Position numbers and translations under genes: made by a program. A DNA stretch of 25,762 nt from Chlamydiota bacterium (GTDB taxonomy: Bacteria; Chlamydiota; Chlamydiia; Chlamydiales; JAJFMK01): positions 1-25,762 of the forward strand of contig JAJFMK010000180.1 in assembly GCA_021772215.1 (NCBI GenBank). The letters are read 5' to 3'. Positions 8,082 through 15,135 of the stretch are shown here, piece after piece. Under the pieces are notes generated by a model. That model was not told the DNA's origin and ran no database searches. It was given only the letters and a program-made list of their open reading frames with translations. The number at the start of each line of letters is the position of its first letter. Positions within the stretch are counted from its first letter, which is position 1.

Positions 8082-8963
8082 ATGCGCGTAGAGTCAGTTA
8101 GATGCGTAAACAGGTCTCATAGTAGCTTGGTAGAGGGCAACTCAACGAGTCAACTCACAGAGAAGTGGCGAGAAGCGATGACCTTGTGGCACCAAGGAGT
8201 GGTTTGTCAAAGGTTTGTCGGAGATAATGGTACAATACGGCATTTAGGTTCTGAGGAGGAGCTGTTAGTTCAGCTGCGAAAGGGATACCAGCTTCGTGAA
8301 AATCCTGAAGGTTTTGTCTATCTATTTCGGGGGGTGCTAGGTGGAGCTCCGGGGATAGAGGCTCTTGAACAAAAATTGGATTTAAAAGTAGAGGGAAAGC
8401 TCAGTGTCTTTATAACATACCAATGGGGGCAAAAAGAACTTGCCAAGCAAGTGGAAGCTGAGTTTGAAAGAAAAGGCTATTTGGTGATCAGAGACGAAAG
8501 TAACCTCTCCCACGGCGCCTACATCAAAGGATTTATGCGAATCATTGCCCATCCCAAACTGGACTATGTGATCCCTGTAGTCAGTAGAGGCTATCTTCGT
8601 TCGCGCAATTGTATGTATGAAGTGAACCAAGTAATGAACCGTTATAACTGGCAAGCGACAACCCTTCCCATCGTGATTCAAAATGATCCAAGCGATTCAG
8701 CGAATATCTACGGTGGTGTGCACGATTATGTCGAACACTGGCAAAAGGAGTTGGAATCAGCAAAAAGCGATGAAGATAGAGAGGTGATCGATACCATCTT
8801 GAAAAATATTCGCCGTTTTGGAGAGGAGGTGAGTGGAAAGCTCCGTATAGGTGAGCAGGAACTACTATCCAAGAGTTTCAGTCCCCTATTCGAGTCAATT
8901 GAGGCCCATCAAGAAACCAATGCCGGTATGAAGTTTAAAAAGATCGACGAACTTTTAAGCTAA
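8082..8963 (+). CDS. TIR-domain protein (probably 5' part of a gene broken by TAA)
   Basis: 293 residues. Residues 1-105 are unrecognised. About 106-270 form a TIR domain: KLSVFITYQWGQKELA (strand A/box 1), GYLVIRDESNLSHGAYI (box 2 region), DYVIPVVSRGYL, then SRNCMYEV with E180 at the position of the catalytic glutamate of NAD-cleaving TIR enzymes. Bacterial TIR proteins act either as NADases in phage defence or as secreted inhibitors of host Toll signalling; the sequence does not decide between them. No signal peptide or membrane segment is seen. A strong AAGGAGG precedes the ATG. The frame ends at TAA (8961-8963), but the very same frame continues as SDYEAMMEDNEEAERLFKEAL, a TPR-like helix, so the product is likely truncated relative to its ancestor. 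Confidence 0.8.
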   Translation: MRVESVRCVNRSHSSLVEGNSTSQLTEKWREAMTLWHQGVVCQRFVGDNGTIRHLGSEEELLVQLRKGYQLRENPEGFVYLFRGVLGGAPGIEALEQKLDLKVEGKLSVFITYQWGQKELAKQVEAEFERKGYLVIRDESNLSHGAYIKGFMRIIAHPKLDYVIPVVSRGYLRSRNCMYEVNQVMNRYNWQATTLPIVIQNDPSDSANIYGGVHDYVEHWQKELESAKSDEDREVIDTILKNIRRFGEEVSGKLRIGEQELLSKSFSPLFESIEAHQETNAGMKFKKIDELLS

Positions 8964-8978
8964 TCAGACTATGAAGCG

Positions 8979-9872
8979 ATGATGGAAGACAATGAAGAAG
9001 CGGAACGACTATTCAAAGAGGCGTTAGCAGCTCTAAAAGAGATGAGGCATTTGATCAACACTATAGGTAAGCCCTATGCAGCCAAAGTGCACGGAAAATA
9101 TGGGGAATTTTTGTTGAGTATCGAAAAAAAGGAAGAGGGAGAAAAGCAGTTACGAGCAGCGGCGAAACTTGGATATGGATCAGGAGAAGTAAAACCTTCG
9201 CCTTCAGCTCATAATGCTTCAACATCCCAAGTAAGTGGGTCAACATCATCAGCACCAGGAATACCCTCAATGGCTTTTGGCCCTGCAGAGTGGGAGAAAT
9301 ACTTCGGCGAGGTGGATCCAGCGCCTCCACTGCCAGCAGATATTGAGGAGATCTTAAATAGTTCCTGCCACTACTGGCCAACGAAGAAAGTGAGCGAGAC
9401 ACATCTCCTCTTTTACGTACCAAGCCAGGTTGATGACAAACCGTTGACTTTGAATAGCTTAGGGCACCTTATTCAAAATCCGAAAGGCGGGGGCAAAAAG
9501 ACTAAATACAGATATTATAAAGATGATCTTGTGAAAGCCTATGGATCAAAGGTTACAGAGGCGCATTGGGTGCTGATGACGCGGGATGTCGTGCCAGGGA
9601 GCAGGAAAAATACGTATCTAAAGCAATGCGATTTATCTAAAGGAGGCGATGAGCCTCTGCATCTATTGGATGCTACAGTTGGGATCTTGATGAGTCATAC
9701 GATGAGTGGTAAGAGGTTGTTTGGTGACAACCCTTGGACCGACACCCGATGCCAGGAGGTATATGGAGGTTATCAGATTTGCGTAGGCAGCTTTTCCCTT
9801 GATGGCCTCAGCCTTCATAACGACTGGAGCGGAGGCGATGGCTGCGGCCTCGCCTTAGCGCGAAAGTTTTGA
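8979..9872 (+). CDS. TPR + conserved chlamydial C-terminal domain protein (probably 3' part of the TIR gene)
   Basis: 297 residues from the first Met, in the same frame as the TIR gene and separated from its stop by only five sense codons (SDYEA). Residues 1-70 are TPR-like (DNEEAERLFKEALAAL; KVHGKYGEFLLSIEKKEEGEKQLRAAAKLG). Residues about 70-100 are a Ser/Pro-rich linker. Residues about 100-297 are a domain I recognise from chlamydial hypothetical proteins (motifs WEKYFGEVDPAPPLPADIEEIL, ETHLLFYVP, TLNSLGHLIQNPKGGGKKTKY, WVLMTRDVVPGSRKNTY, DNPWTDTRCQE and a terminal RKF). Its function is unknown; in other chlamydial proteins it follows protein-interaction domains. No Shine-Dalgarno stands before 8979, so expression would depend on readthrough or reinitiation at the upstream TAA. 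It may be a pseudogene fragment. Confidence 0.65.
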   Translation: MMEDNEEAERLFKEALAALKEMRHLINTIGKPYAAKVHGKYGEFLLSIEKKEEGEKQLRAAAKLGYGSGEVKPSPSAHNASTSQVSGSTSSAPGIPSMAFGPAEWEKYFGEVDPAPPLPADIEEILNSSCHYWPTKKVSETHLLFYVPSQVDDKPLTLNSLGHLIQNPKGGGKKTKYRYYKDDLVKAYGSKVTEAHWVLMTRDVVPGSRKNTYLKQCDLSKGGDEPLHLLDATVGILMSHTMSGKRLFGDNPWTDTRCQEVYGGYQICVGSFSLDGLSLHNDWSGGDGCGLALARKF

Positions 9873-9960
9873 ACGTGGGTGCCCTGCGAGGGATAATCTA
9901 AGAAATGCAGAAGGATCAGATGGAGATGCCGTGAAATTCTATCAATCTGCAATTGAATAG
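9859..9960 (+). pseudogene. Possible coding remnant after the chlamydial-domain gene
   Basis: In a different frame from the preceding gene, a stretch with no start codon ends at TAG (9958-9960) and reads ...RDNLRNAEGSDGDAVKFYQSAIE. The last part (DAVKFYQSAIE) has the look of a TPR helix. It may be a decayed neighbour of the same family or chance; evidence is weak. Confidence 0.2.
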
Positions 9961-9976
9961 GCGCTGGCGATTACAA

Positions 9977-10273
9977 TTAAGCCGCGTCGACGTGAATCGT
10001 TAGGTTTAGACCCTCTCGATCAATGAGATCTTGTAGGCAGATGCTTACGAAGTTTTTTTCTGAATAGCCGGTTTTTTTAGCAAAGGTCGCAGCGACTTTG
10101 GGGCTGACAAATCGTCTCTCATTTTCAATATCGCAAAGGTATTGCGTGGAGACCCCGAGGATTTTAGAAAACTCCGCTTGTGTCATCTCTTCGCCCTGTC
10201 TTATCGATCTAAGCAAAAGACCAAAAGATAGGGTCTCTCCCATAAGCTTTTCTAATTTCTTTGTTGTCTTCAT
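9977..10273 (-). CDS. XRE-family antitoxin-like regulator (orphan)
   Basis: A 98-residue protein with a helix-turn-helix of the XRE/Cro type: LLRSIRQGEEMTQAEFSKILGVSTQYLCDIENERRFVSPKVAATFAKKTG at about residues 21-70. The size and position of the domain fit HigA-type antitoxins. No toxin gene (HigB/RelE-like or other) lies on either side: downstream is the end of the TPR/chlamydial gene and upstream is PBP2. It is therefore an orphan antitoxin or a stand-alone repressor. A perfect 21-bp palindrome 9 bases upstream of its start codon suggests autoregulation. No Shine-Dalgarno is evident. Confidence 0.75.
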   Translation of the reverse strand: MKTTKKLEKLMGETLSFGLLLRSIRQGEEMTQAEFSKILGVSTQYLCDIENERRFVSPKVAATFAKKTGYSEKNFVSICLQDLIDREGLNLTIHVDAA

Positions 10274-10282
10274 AACATCAAA

Positions 10283-10303
10283 ATTACACTAAATTAGTGT
10301 AAT
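10283..10303. promoter_or_regulatory. Palindromic operator candidate
   Basis: Arms ATTACACTAA (10283-10292) and TTAGTGTAAT (10294-10303) are perfect reverse complements around one central base. The site lies just upstream of the XRE gene start (10273, minus strand) and 51 bases before the PBP2 start, with a TAATAT-like -10 (10309-10314 on the minus strand) next to it. A dimeric XRE repressor binding here could control its own gene and possibly pbp2. Inferred from position and symmetry. Confidence 0.6.
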
Positions 10304-10354
10304 CGGCAATATTACAAATTCGAAAATTACGGTCATGGTGTATCTTTATCACTT

Positions 10355-13300
10355 ATGCGTGATCGAAAGGGTGAAGATATTCCTCTAAAGGCCAACTGGC
10401 TTTTGCATCTGACTCTGCTGGCTCTTTTGGTGCTCTTTTTTCGTGTCTGGCAGCTGGCGGTGCTGGAGAGGGACGAGAGGATCGAAGAGGCGCGGGCGCC
10501 GATGGTTAAGCGTGTGCTGGAGCCGGCGAAGAGAGGCACGATTCGCGATCGATTTAACATTCCGTTAGCGATCAACGCGATTAACTATCAGGTGGCCGTT
10601 GTCTGGGCGCGGATTGCTGAGGTGCCCACTCATGTTTGGGAAAGAGATGAAGAGGGTACAAGGGTCAAGCGGCCTCTTCGGCGCGAATATGTGGAGAGTC
10701 TGTCGAAGCTGATTGCCAAAGAGCTGTCAATGGATCCTGTCAATGTAGAGGATCAGATCTGGTCGACCGCCAGCTTCTTTGGCAGCGCTCCTTTTGTGGT
10801 TAAAGAGGGCATCAGCGAGGCGCAGTACTATCGATTAAAGGGGCTCTCAAGAATCTGGCCTGGGTTAGAGCCTATGATAGGGTCGAAGCGGCGCTACCCT
10901 CACGGCATGATCGCCTGCGATGTGCTAGGTTACATGGGGGCTATCAACCGCGATGAGATCCAGGCGGTTTTAAAAGAGATCCAGACGCTTCAAGAGACAA
11001 TTAACGCCATACATCTCGGTGAGCCAGCCTCTCTTCCGGAAGGTTTAAACAGCATCGCTGATTGCGAAGAGCGGCTTAAGCTGTTGCAAGAGCGCGCCTA
11101 CACAATTCATGACTTTATTGGCAAAAGCGGGATCGAAAAGCGTTTTGAGAGCTCTCTTCGCGGCGCTTTGGGACGACGCGAATATGAGTCCGACGCAAGG
11201 GGGAACTTTTTACGTGAACTTCCCGGCTCGAAGGAGCCGGCATCGGGAAAGCGGCTTCTTTTGACAATCTCTAAAGAGCTTCAGGAGTATGCAGAGCAGC
11301 TTTTAGCTTTCGAAGAGAAGGTGCGCGATGAGAGATCACTCCATGCGCGCCTTGAGGGAAAGCGTCTTAACGATGTGAAAGCTCCCTGGATGAAGGGAGG
11401 CTCTGTTGTAGCGATCGATCCCAATAATGGGGAAATTTTGGCGCTCGCCTCTTACCCTCGTTTTGACCCCAACGACTTTATTCCCAATAACCAGCTGCGT
11501 GAAGAAAAAGAGCGCGTTCGGCGCGTTCACCGCTGGCTCGAGACAGAAAAATATATTGGCTGGCTCTTTGATCAGAAGGTGCCAATAATGCGCGAATTTT
11601 ATGATGTTCTGACCAACCGCTGGGAGATTCAAGAGGAGTACTTAACATATGATCGCTATTTAGAGCATATCTTCCCAAAAAAGGGGGCAGCTTATGAGGC
11701 GATCTCTGAGGTAAAAAATCTACGAGAGGGCTATCGGATGCTTCAAAAGCCCTCTTCACTAGATTATCTCCAGCAAAAAGATAGAGAGCTTGTTTTAGAT
11801 CTTTTAAATCTCTTCATCAACCAAGATGTTTTTGATGAGGAGCTGCTTGCTAAGGTTGGTGATATCTCTATAAGTGAATATCGCGATCAGTGCTGCCGCT
11901 ATTTTAAGATCTGTGAGGAGCTTTTGGAGGAGCAAAGGGCTCTCTTTCATCAAGAGAAGTTTCCTCATTGGCGTGAGAATTTTGGCAAAGAGTTTCTCAA
12001 AGAGAAACGACAGCTAGAAAGGCAAAAGGGAACATATGCTAAGCCCTACCTCGACTATTTTAATGAAGAAGAGAGAAGACAGTTTGCCGCCTGGTGGGAG
12101 GAAAATGGCGCTGAGCTTCTCATAGATTTGGAATATTCTGATCTGCAGAAAAGTTTAAGTTCTCTGTCAAAAGAGCAGAAGGTGCAATACCTCTCAACGA
12201 TGCGTATCTTTGATGAGCTAAAAAGACCTCTCATTGGCAGCTATCGGCAGTTGCGAAAGGGGGGCACTTTAAAAGAGCTGGCGATGGCCTTTTACCCCAC
12301 ATGGGGATTTGGAGTGGGCCGCTCATATGGCTACCGCCAGTCAGGAATCCAGGGCTCTATCTTTAAAATTGTTACCGCCTACGCCGGTTTGAAGAGCAAC
12401 TACCAAAGGGTCAAAGAGCGTAAAAGCCTCGTCACCCGTAGTGATATCAACACTTTCGAGATTATCGACGAGGTTAAGCGTGATGGGAACCGCTGGGAGG
12501 TGGGTCGTTTCTTAGATGGCACTAAGATTCCACAAGTTTACAAAGGGGGTCGCATCCCTCGTAGTATGAACTACAATTTAGGGCGTGTCGATCTGGTGCG
12601 CGCTATGGAGACCTCGTCAAACCCCTTCTTCTCTTTGGTGGCAGCTGATATTGTGGAGAGCCCTCAAGCTTATATTGACACGATGCGTTCGCTCTCCTAT
12701 GGAGAGAAGACTGGCATCGACTTGACTGGTGAGATTTCTGGCAAAATTCCTACAGACCTCGAAGAGAACCGCACCGGCCTCTATGCCACGGCGATCGGTC
12801 AGCACACCCTAGTCGCCACGCCGATCCAGGCAGCTGTGATGCTCTCGGCCATCGCCAACGGCGGCAAGGTCTTCAAGCCGCAGCTGGTTAAACTGCTCTT
12901 AGATGAATCTAAGGTTGAGACCCTACAGCCGGAAATAAAGCGTGAAGTGCCGATGGCAAGACCGATTCAGGAGCTTCTCTTTGAAGGGATGAAAAGGGTC
13001 TTAAGCCATGGCAAGCCGGAACATCTCTATCGCTACTACCCCGGCTACCGCGATCTGATCAAAGAGTATGGTGATATCCACAAGTCGATGATGGGAAAGA
13101 CCAGCACCAGTGAAGCGCTCGAACTTCTCAACGTCGGCGCTGGCCAAAAGGCCTACATGGTGAACCATATCTGGTTTGGCGGCATCTGCTTTGAAGAGCG
13201 CCCCTTAGATTCTCACCATGACCTTCTCGTTGCCAAAGACCCTTACGGCAAACCAGAACTCGTTGTCATCGTCTACCTCCGCTTCGGCCGCCTCGGTAAA

Positions 13301-13366
13301 GAGACCATCCCTGTCGCTGCTCTTCTAGCCAAACGCTGGCGCGAAATCAAAGCCTCCTATCAGTGA
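10355..13366 (+). CDS. pbp2: Penicillin-binding protein 2 (chlamydial large form)
   Basis: A 1003-residue class B peptidoglycan transpeptidase with one N-terminal membrane anchor (about 16-36, LLHLTLLALLVLFFRVWQLAV) and the rest periplasmic. The dimerisation domain motifs AKRGTIRDRFNIPLAIN and GKSGIEKRFESSLRG are clear. Transpeptidase motifs: S668xxK671 in QGSIFKI, S754-S-N756 in TSSNPF, and K915-T-S in GKTSTSEA, where most relatives have KTG or KSG. Between FDPNDFIPN (about 370) and S668 lies an extra helical, charged stretch of about 250-290 residues. E. coli PBP2 lacks this, but chlamydial PBP2 proteins are also about 1000 residues. In chlamydiae PBP2 builds the septal peptidoglycan ring together with PBP3 and MreB. 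The start at 10355 has no Shine-Dalgarno. Confidence 0.88.
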   Translation: MRDRKGEDIPLKANWLLHLTLLALLVLFFRVWQLAVLERDERIEEARAPMVKRVLEPAKRGTIRDRFNIPLAINAINYQVAVVWARIAEVPTHVWERDEEGTRVKRPLRREYVESLSKLIAKELSMDPVNVEDQIWSTASFFGSAPFVVKEGISEAQYYRLKGLSRIWPGLEPMIGSKRRYPHGMIACDVLGYMGAINRDEIQAVLKEIQTLQETINAIHLGEPASLPEGLNSIADCEERLKLLQERAYTIHDFIGKSGIEKRFESSLRGALGRREYESDARGNFLRELPGSKEPASGKRLLLTISKELQEYAEQLLAFEEKVRDERSLHARLEGKRLNDVKAPWMKGGSVVAIDPNNGEILALASYPRFDPNDFIPNNQLREEKERVRRVHRWLETEKYIGWLFDQKVPIMREFYDVLTNRWEIQEEYLTYDRYLEHIFPKKGAAYEAISEVKNLREGYRMLQKPSSLDYLQQKDRELVLDLLNLFINQDVFDEELLAKVGDISISEYRDQCCRYFKICEELLEEQRALFHQEKFPHWRENFGKEFLKEKRQLERQKGTYAKPYLDYFNEEERRQFAAWWEENGAELLIDLEYSDLQKSLSSLSKEQKVQYLSTMRIFDELKRPLIGSYRQLRKGGTLKELAMAFYPTWGFGVGRSYGYRQSGIQGSIFKIVTAYAGLKSNYQRVKERKSLVTRSDINTFEIIDEVKRDGNRWEVGRFLDGTKIPQVYKGGRIPRSMNYNLGRVDLVRAMETSSNPFFSLVAADIVESPQAYIDTMRSLSYGEKTGIDLTGEISGKIPTDLEENRTGLYATAIGQHTLVATPIQAAVMLSAIANGGKVFKPQLVKLLLDESKVETLQPEIKREVPMARPIQELLFEGMKRVLSHGKPEHLYRYYPGYRDLIKEYGDIHKSMMGKTSTSEALELLNVGAGQKAYMVNHIWFGGICFEERPLDSHHDLLVAKDPYGKPELVVIVYLRFGRLGKETIPVAALLAKRWREIKASYQ

Positions 13367-13380
13367 GATAGCTTGCAAAA

Positions 13381-13421
13381 TGGTTTACAAAATAGTATAA
13401 AAAATGATAGACTGTAAACCA
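13381..13421. promoter_or_regulatory. Inverted-repeat operator around the XRE-ImmA promoter
   Basis: TGGTTTACA (13381-13389) and TGTAAACCA (13413-13421) are perfect 9-base inverted arms 23 bases apart, directly before the XRE-ImmA gene. The left arm contains TTTACA (13384-13389), usable as a -35, with a weak AT-rich -10 region between the arms. A ribosome site, TAAGGA (13423-13428), follows the right arm. The arrangement fits autorepression by the XRE domain of the first gene. Confidence 0.55.
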
Positions 13422-13434
13422 GTAAGGATTGGAT

Positions 13435-14493
13435 ATGTCGGAAAAAATATTTGGACAGAGGCTCAGGCAGGCAAGGAGAGCGGTTGGTTTAAGTTTGAGA
13501 GGACTTGCAGACCGCGTTGGGTTATCTCATGCCGCAATTCAAAAATTTGAAAGAGGTGATCTGTTCCCCTCTTCAGATTGTTTAATCAAGCTATCAGAGG
13601 TATTAAATATTCGTGTCGAGCGTCTGTTTCGACCTCAAACTGTCAAGATTGAAAGGATTCGTTATCGAAAGAAGGGCTCTCTTGGTAAGAAGAGTAAAGA
13701 GGAGATCGAACAGCAGCTGCTCGAGAAGCTTGAGCGGCGAGTAGAGCTAGAAAACTGTTTTCCTTTTCCCGTGTTTGTTGCATTTGATGGTCCCGGTTTC
13801 AAGAGCAGTAGTGATGGCGATCTTGAGGCTGCTGCAGTTAAGCGTCGTGAAGATTGGGGGCTTGGTTTGGCTCCCATTCATGACCTTATTGATGTTTTTG
13901 AAGGTCACGGAATTAGAGTGGTACAAATCGAAACTGACGACGAAGCTTTTGACGGGCAATTTTTTCTCTCAGGTCAAGATCCTGTCATTGTGATTAGTAA
14001 TAATTGGCCAGGGGATCGTCAACGCTTTACTTTGGCTCATGAATTAGGTCATCTCCTTTTTCATCCCGCTAAAAAGTTAGATGAGGAGAGAGTTTGCGAT
14101 CGATTTGCCGGAGCTTTTCTTTTTCCTAAGGCTGCAGTTCAAAAAGAGTTTGGTGAAAAACGCTCATCGATAGAACTCAGAGAGCTTCTTCTAGCAAAAC
14201 AGGAGTACGGACTAAGTATGGCGGCTGTTTTATACCGGCTTGTCCAGTCAAAAGTGATTTCTGAATCTCATTTTAAAAGTTGGAAATCTCACTTCAAAAA
14301 AGAGGGATGGCGTTTTCGTGAACCGGGACATCAGCTGCCCCCGGAAACTGCACATCACTTCGAACAGATGGTTTTTCATGCCTTAGGAGAGGAGTACATT
14401 AGTGAATCTAAAGCAGCTGAGCTTTTGAATGTGAGGCTAGATGTCTTTCGGGAATTTCGATTAATTAATGAGCAGACTTTTACAGACCGTTAG
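13435..14493 (+). CDS. XRE-ImmA/IrrE family metalloprotease regulator
   Basis: 352 residues. About 4-67 form an XRE helix-turn-helix (FGQRLRQARRAVGLSLRGLADRVGLS...IQKFERG). About 150-265 form an ImmA/IrrE (COG2856, DUF955) zinc-peptidase domain with the HExxH motif H202ELGH206 in FTLAHELGHLLFH and the downstream DRFAGAFLFP segment that normally supplies the third ligand. In this family the peptidase usually cleaves a repressor to derepress phage, mobile-element or stress genes. ATG at 13435 is chosen over the in-frame TTG at 13429 because TAAGGA lies six bases upstream. The stop overlaps the PIN gene by 26 bases, so the pair is one unit and resembles known Xre-COG2856/PIN toxin-antitoxin modules. 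The inverted repeat upstream suggests autoregulation. Confidence 0.85.
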   Translation: MSEKIFGQRLRQARRAVGLSLRGLADRVGLSHAAIQKFERGDLFPSSDCLIKLSEVLNIRVERLFRPQTVKIERIRYRKKGSLGKKSKEEIEQQLLEKLERRVELENCFPFPVFVAFDGPGFKSSSDGDLEAAAVKRREDWGLGLAPIHDLIDVFEGHGIRVVQIETDDEAFDGQFFLSGQDPVIVISNNWPGDRQRFTLAHELGHLLFHPAKKLDEERVCDRFAGAFLFPKAAVQKEFGEKRSSIELRELLLAKQEYGLSMAAVLYRLVQSKVISESHFKSWKSHFKKEGWRFREPGHQLPPETAHHFEQMVFHALGEEYISESKAAELLNVRLDVFREFRLINEQTFTDR

Positions 14494-15004
14494 CGATTCG
14501 AACGTTCTCATTGATATTGAGGATGGAGAGCTTACAAACGCTCTCTTCTCTCTTGCAAATATCCATTTTTTCGTTCCTGATGTTCTGTTTGAACAGGAAC
14601 TTCGTACAGGACACTCTCATTTAATTGATCTTGGGCTAAACATATGTTCTTTATCCGGTACCTCAGTGGCAGAGGTTTTTGAACTGGCTCAAAAATATAG
14701 AAAGGTCTCTCGTATAGACCTTTTTGCTCTTCAGCTTGCCAAGGAAAAATCTGCTCTGCTCCTAACGGGAGATAAAGCTCTCTCTAAGGTTGCTAAGGAG
14801 TTTAAAATTGAGTGTCATGGAACTGTCTGGCTGGTAGAACAGATAATTCAAGAAGGGATAATTCAGATTTCAGAGGCTGAAGAGGCCTATAGGCGTATGC
14901 GCGCCGCTGGAAGTAGGCTGCCTTGGGAAGAGGCTGAGCAGAGGCTCATTCAGATGGCGGGAGTGGGTGAATTAGCTAATCAACCTCCTATTTTGTCGAG
15001 ATAA
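14468..15004 (+). CDS. PIN-domain ribonuclease-like protein (toxin candidate)
   Basis: 178 residues with a PIN fold layout: D10 in VSDSNVLID, an acidic pair E42/E44 in PDVLFEQEL, D84 in SRIDLFALQLAKE, and D102 in LLLTGDKALSKVA. These match the four acidic positions of PIN RNases. PIN toxins cut tRNA, rRNA or mRNA and are held inactive by the partner protein. The gene overlaps the upstream XRE-ImmA gene by 26 bases, as in toxin-antitoxin operons. The last eight codons (NQPPILSR and stop) fall inside the first, diverged copy of a 33-bp tandem repeat, so the C-terminus may have been altered by repeat spread. Confidence 0.75.
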   Translation: MSRLLQTVSDSNVLIDIEDGELTNALFSLANIHFFVPDVLFEQELRTGHSHLIDLGLNICSLSGTSVAEVFELAQKYRKVSRIDLFALQLAKEKSALLLTGDKALSKVAKEFKIECHGTVWLVEQIIQEGIIQISEAEEAYRRMRAAGSRLPWEEAEQRLIQMAGVGELANQPPILSR

Positions 15005-15107
15005 CCTAAAAACAACCCCCTATTTCATCGAGTAGATCTTCAAAACAACCCCTTCTTTTATAGAGCAGGTCTTTAAAACAACCCCTTCTTTTGTAGACTT
15101 AATCGAT
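14981..15107. repeat. 33-bp tandem repeat, about 3.8 copies
   Basis: Copies begin at CAACC at 14981, 15013, 15046 and 15079 (spacings 32, 33, 33). The consensus reads CAACCCCTTCTTTTATAGAG followed by AGGTCTTTAAAA. The first copy is diverged and includes the PIN gene stop; the last fades near 15107. There are no unique spacers, so it is not CRISPR. In one frame copies 2-3 read NNPLFHRVDLQNNPFFYRAGL, i.e. an 11-residue period, but no start codon leads into it. It lies just before the AAA ATPase gene. Confidence 0.7.
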
Positions 15108-15135
15108 ATTCTATGCTAATTTAGGGGTAGAAAAT

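Noticed and set aside
8961..8963. Programmed recoding of the TAA in the TIR gene
   Set aside because: TAA is not a selenocysteine or pyrrolysine codon and no recoding structure is evident; a nonsense mutation or reinitiation is simpler.
10274..10354. Toxin gene partner of the orphan XRE antitoxin
   Set aside because: No open frame of suitable size exists on either strand between it and PBP2 or on its downstream side.
13429..13431. TTG at 13429 as start of the XRE-ImmA gene
   Set aside because: ATG at 13435 has TAAGGA six bases before it; the TTG would lie directly against that site.
14981..15107. CRISPR array
   Set aside because: The repeats are contiguous, without unique spacers, and no cas genes are present.
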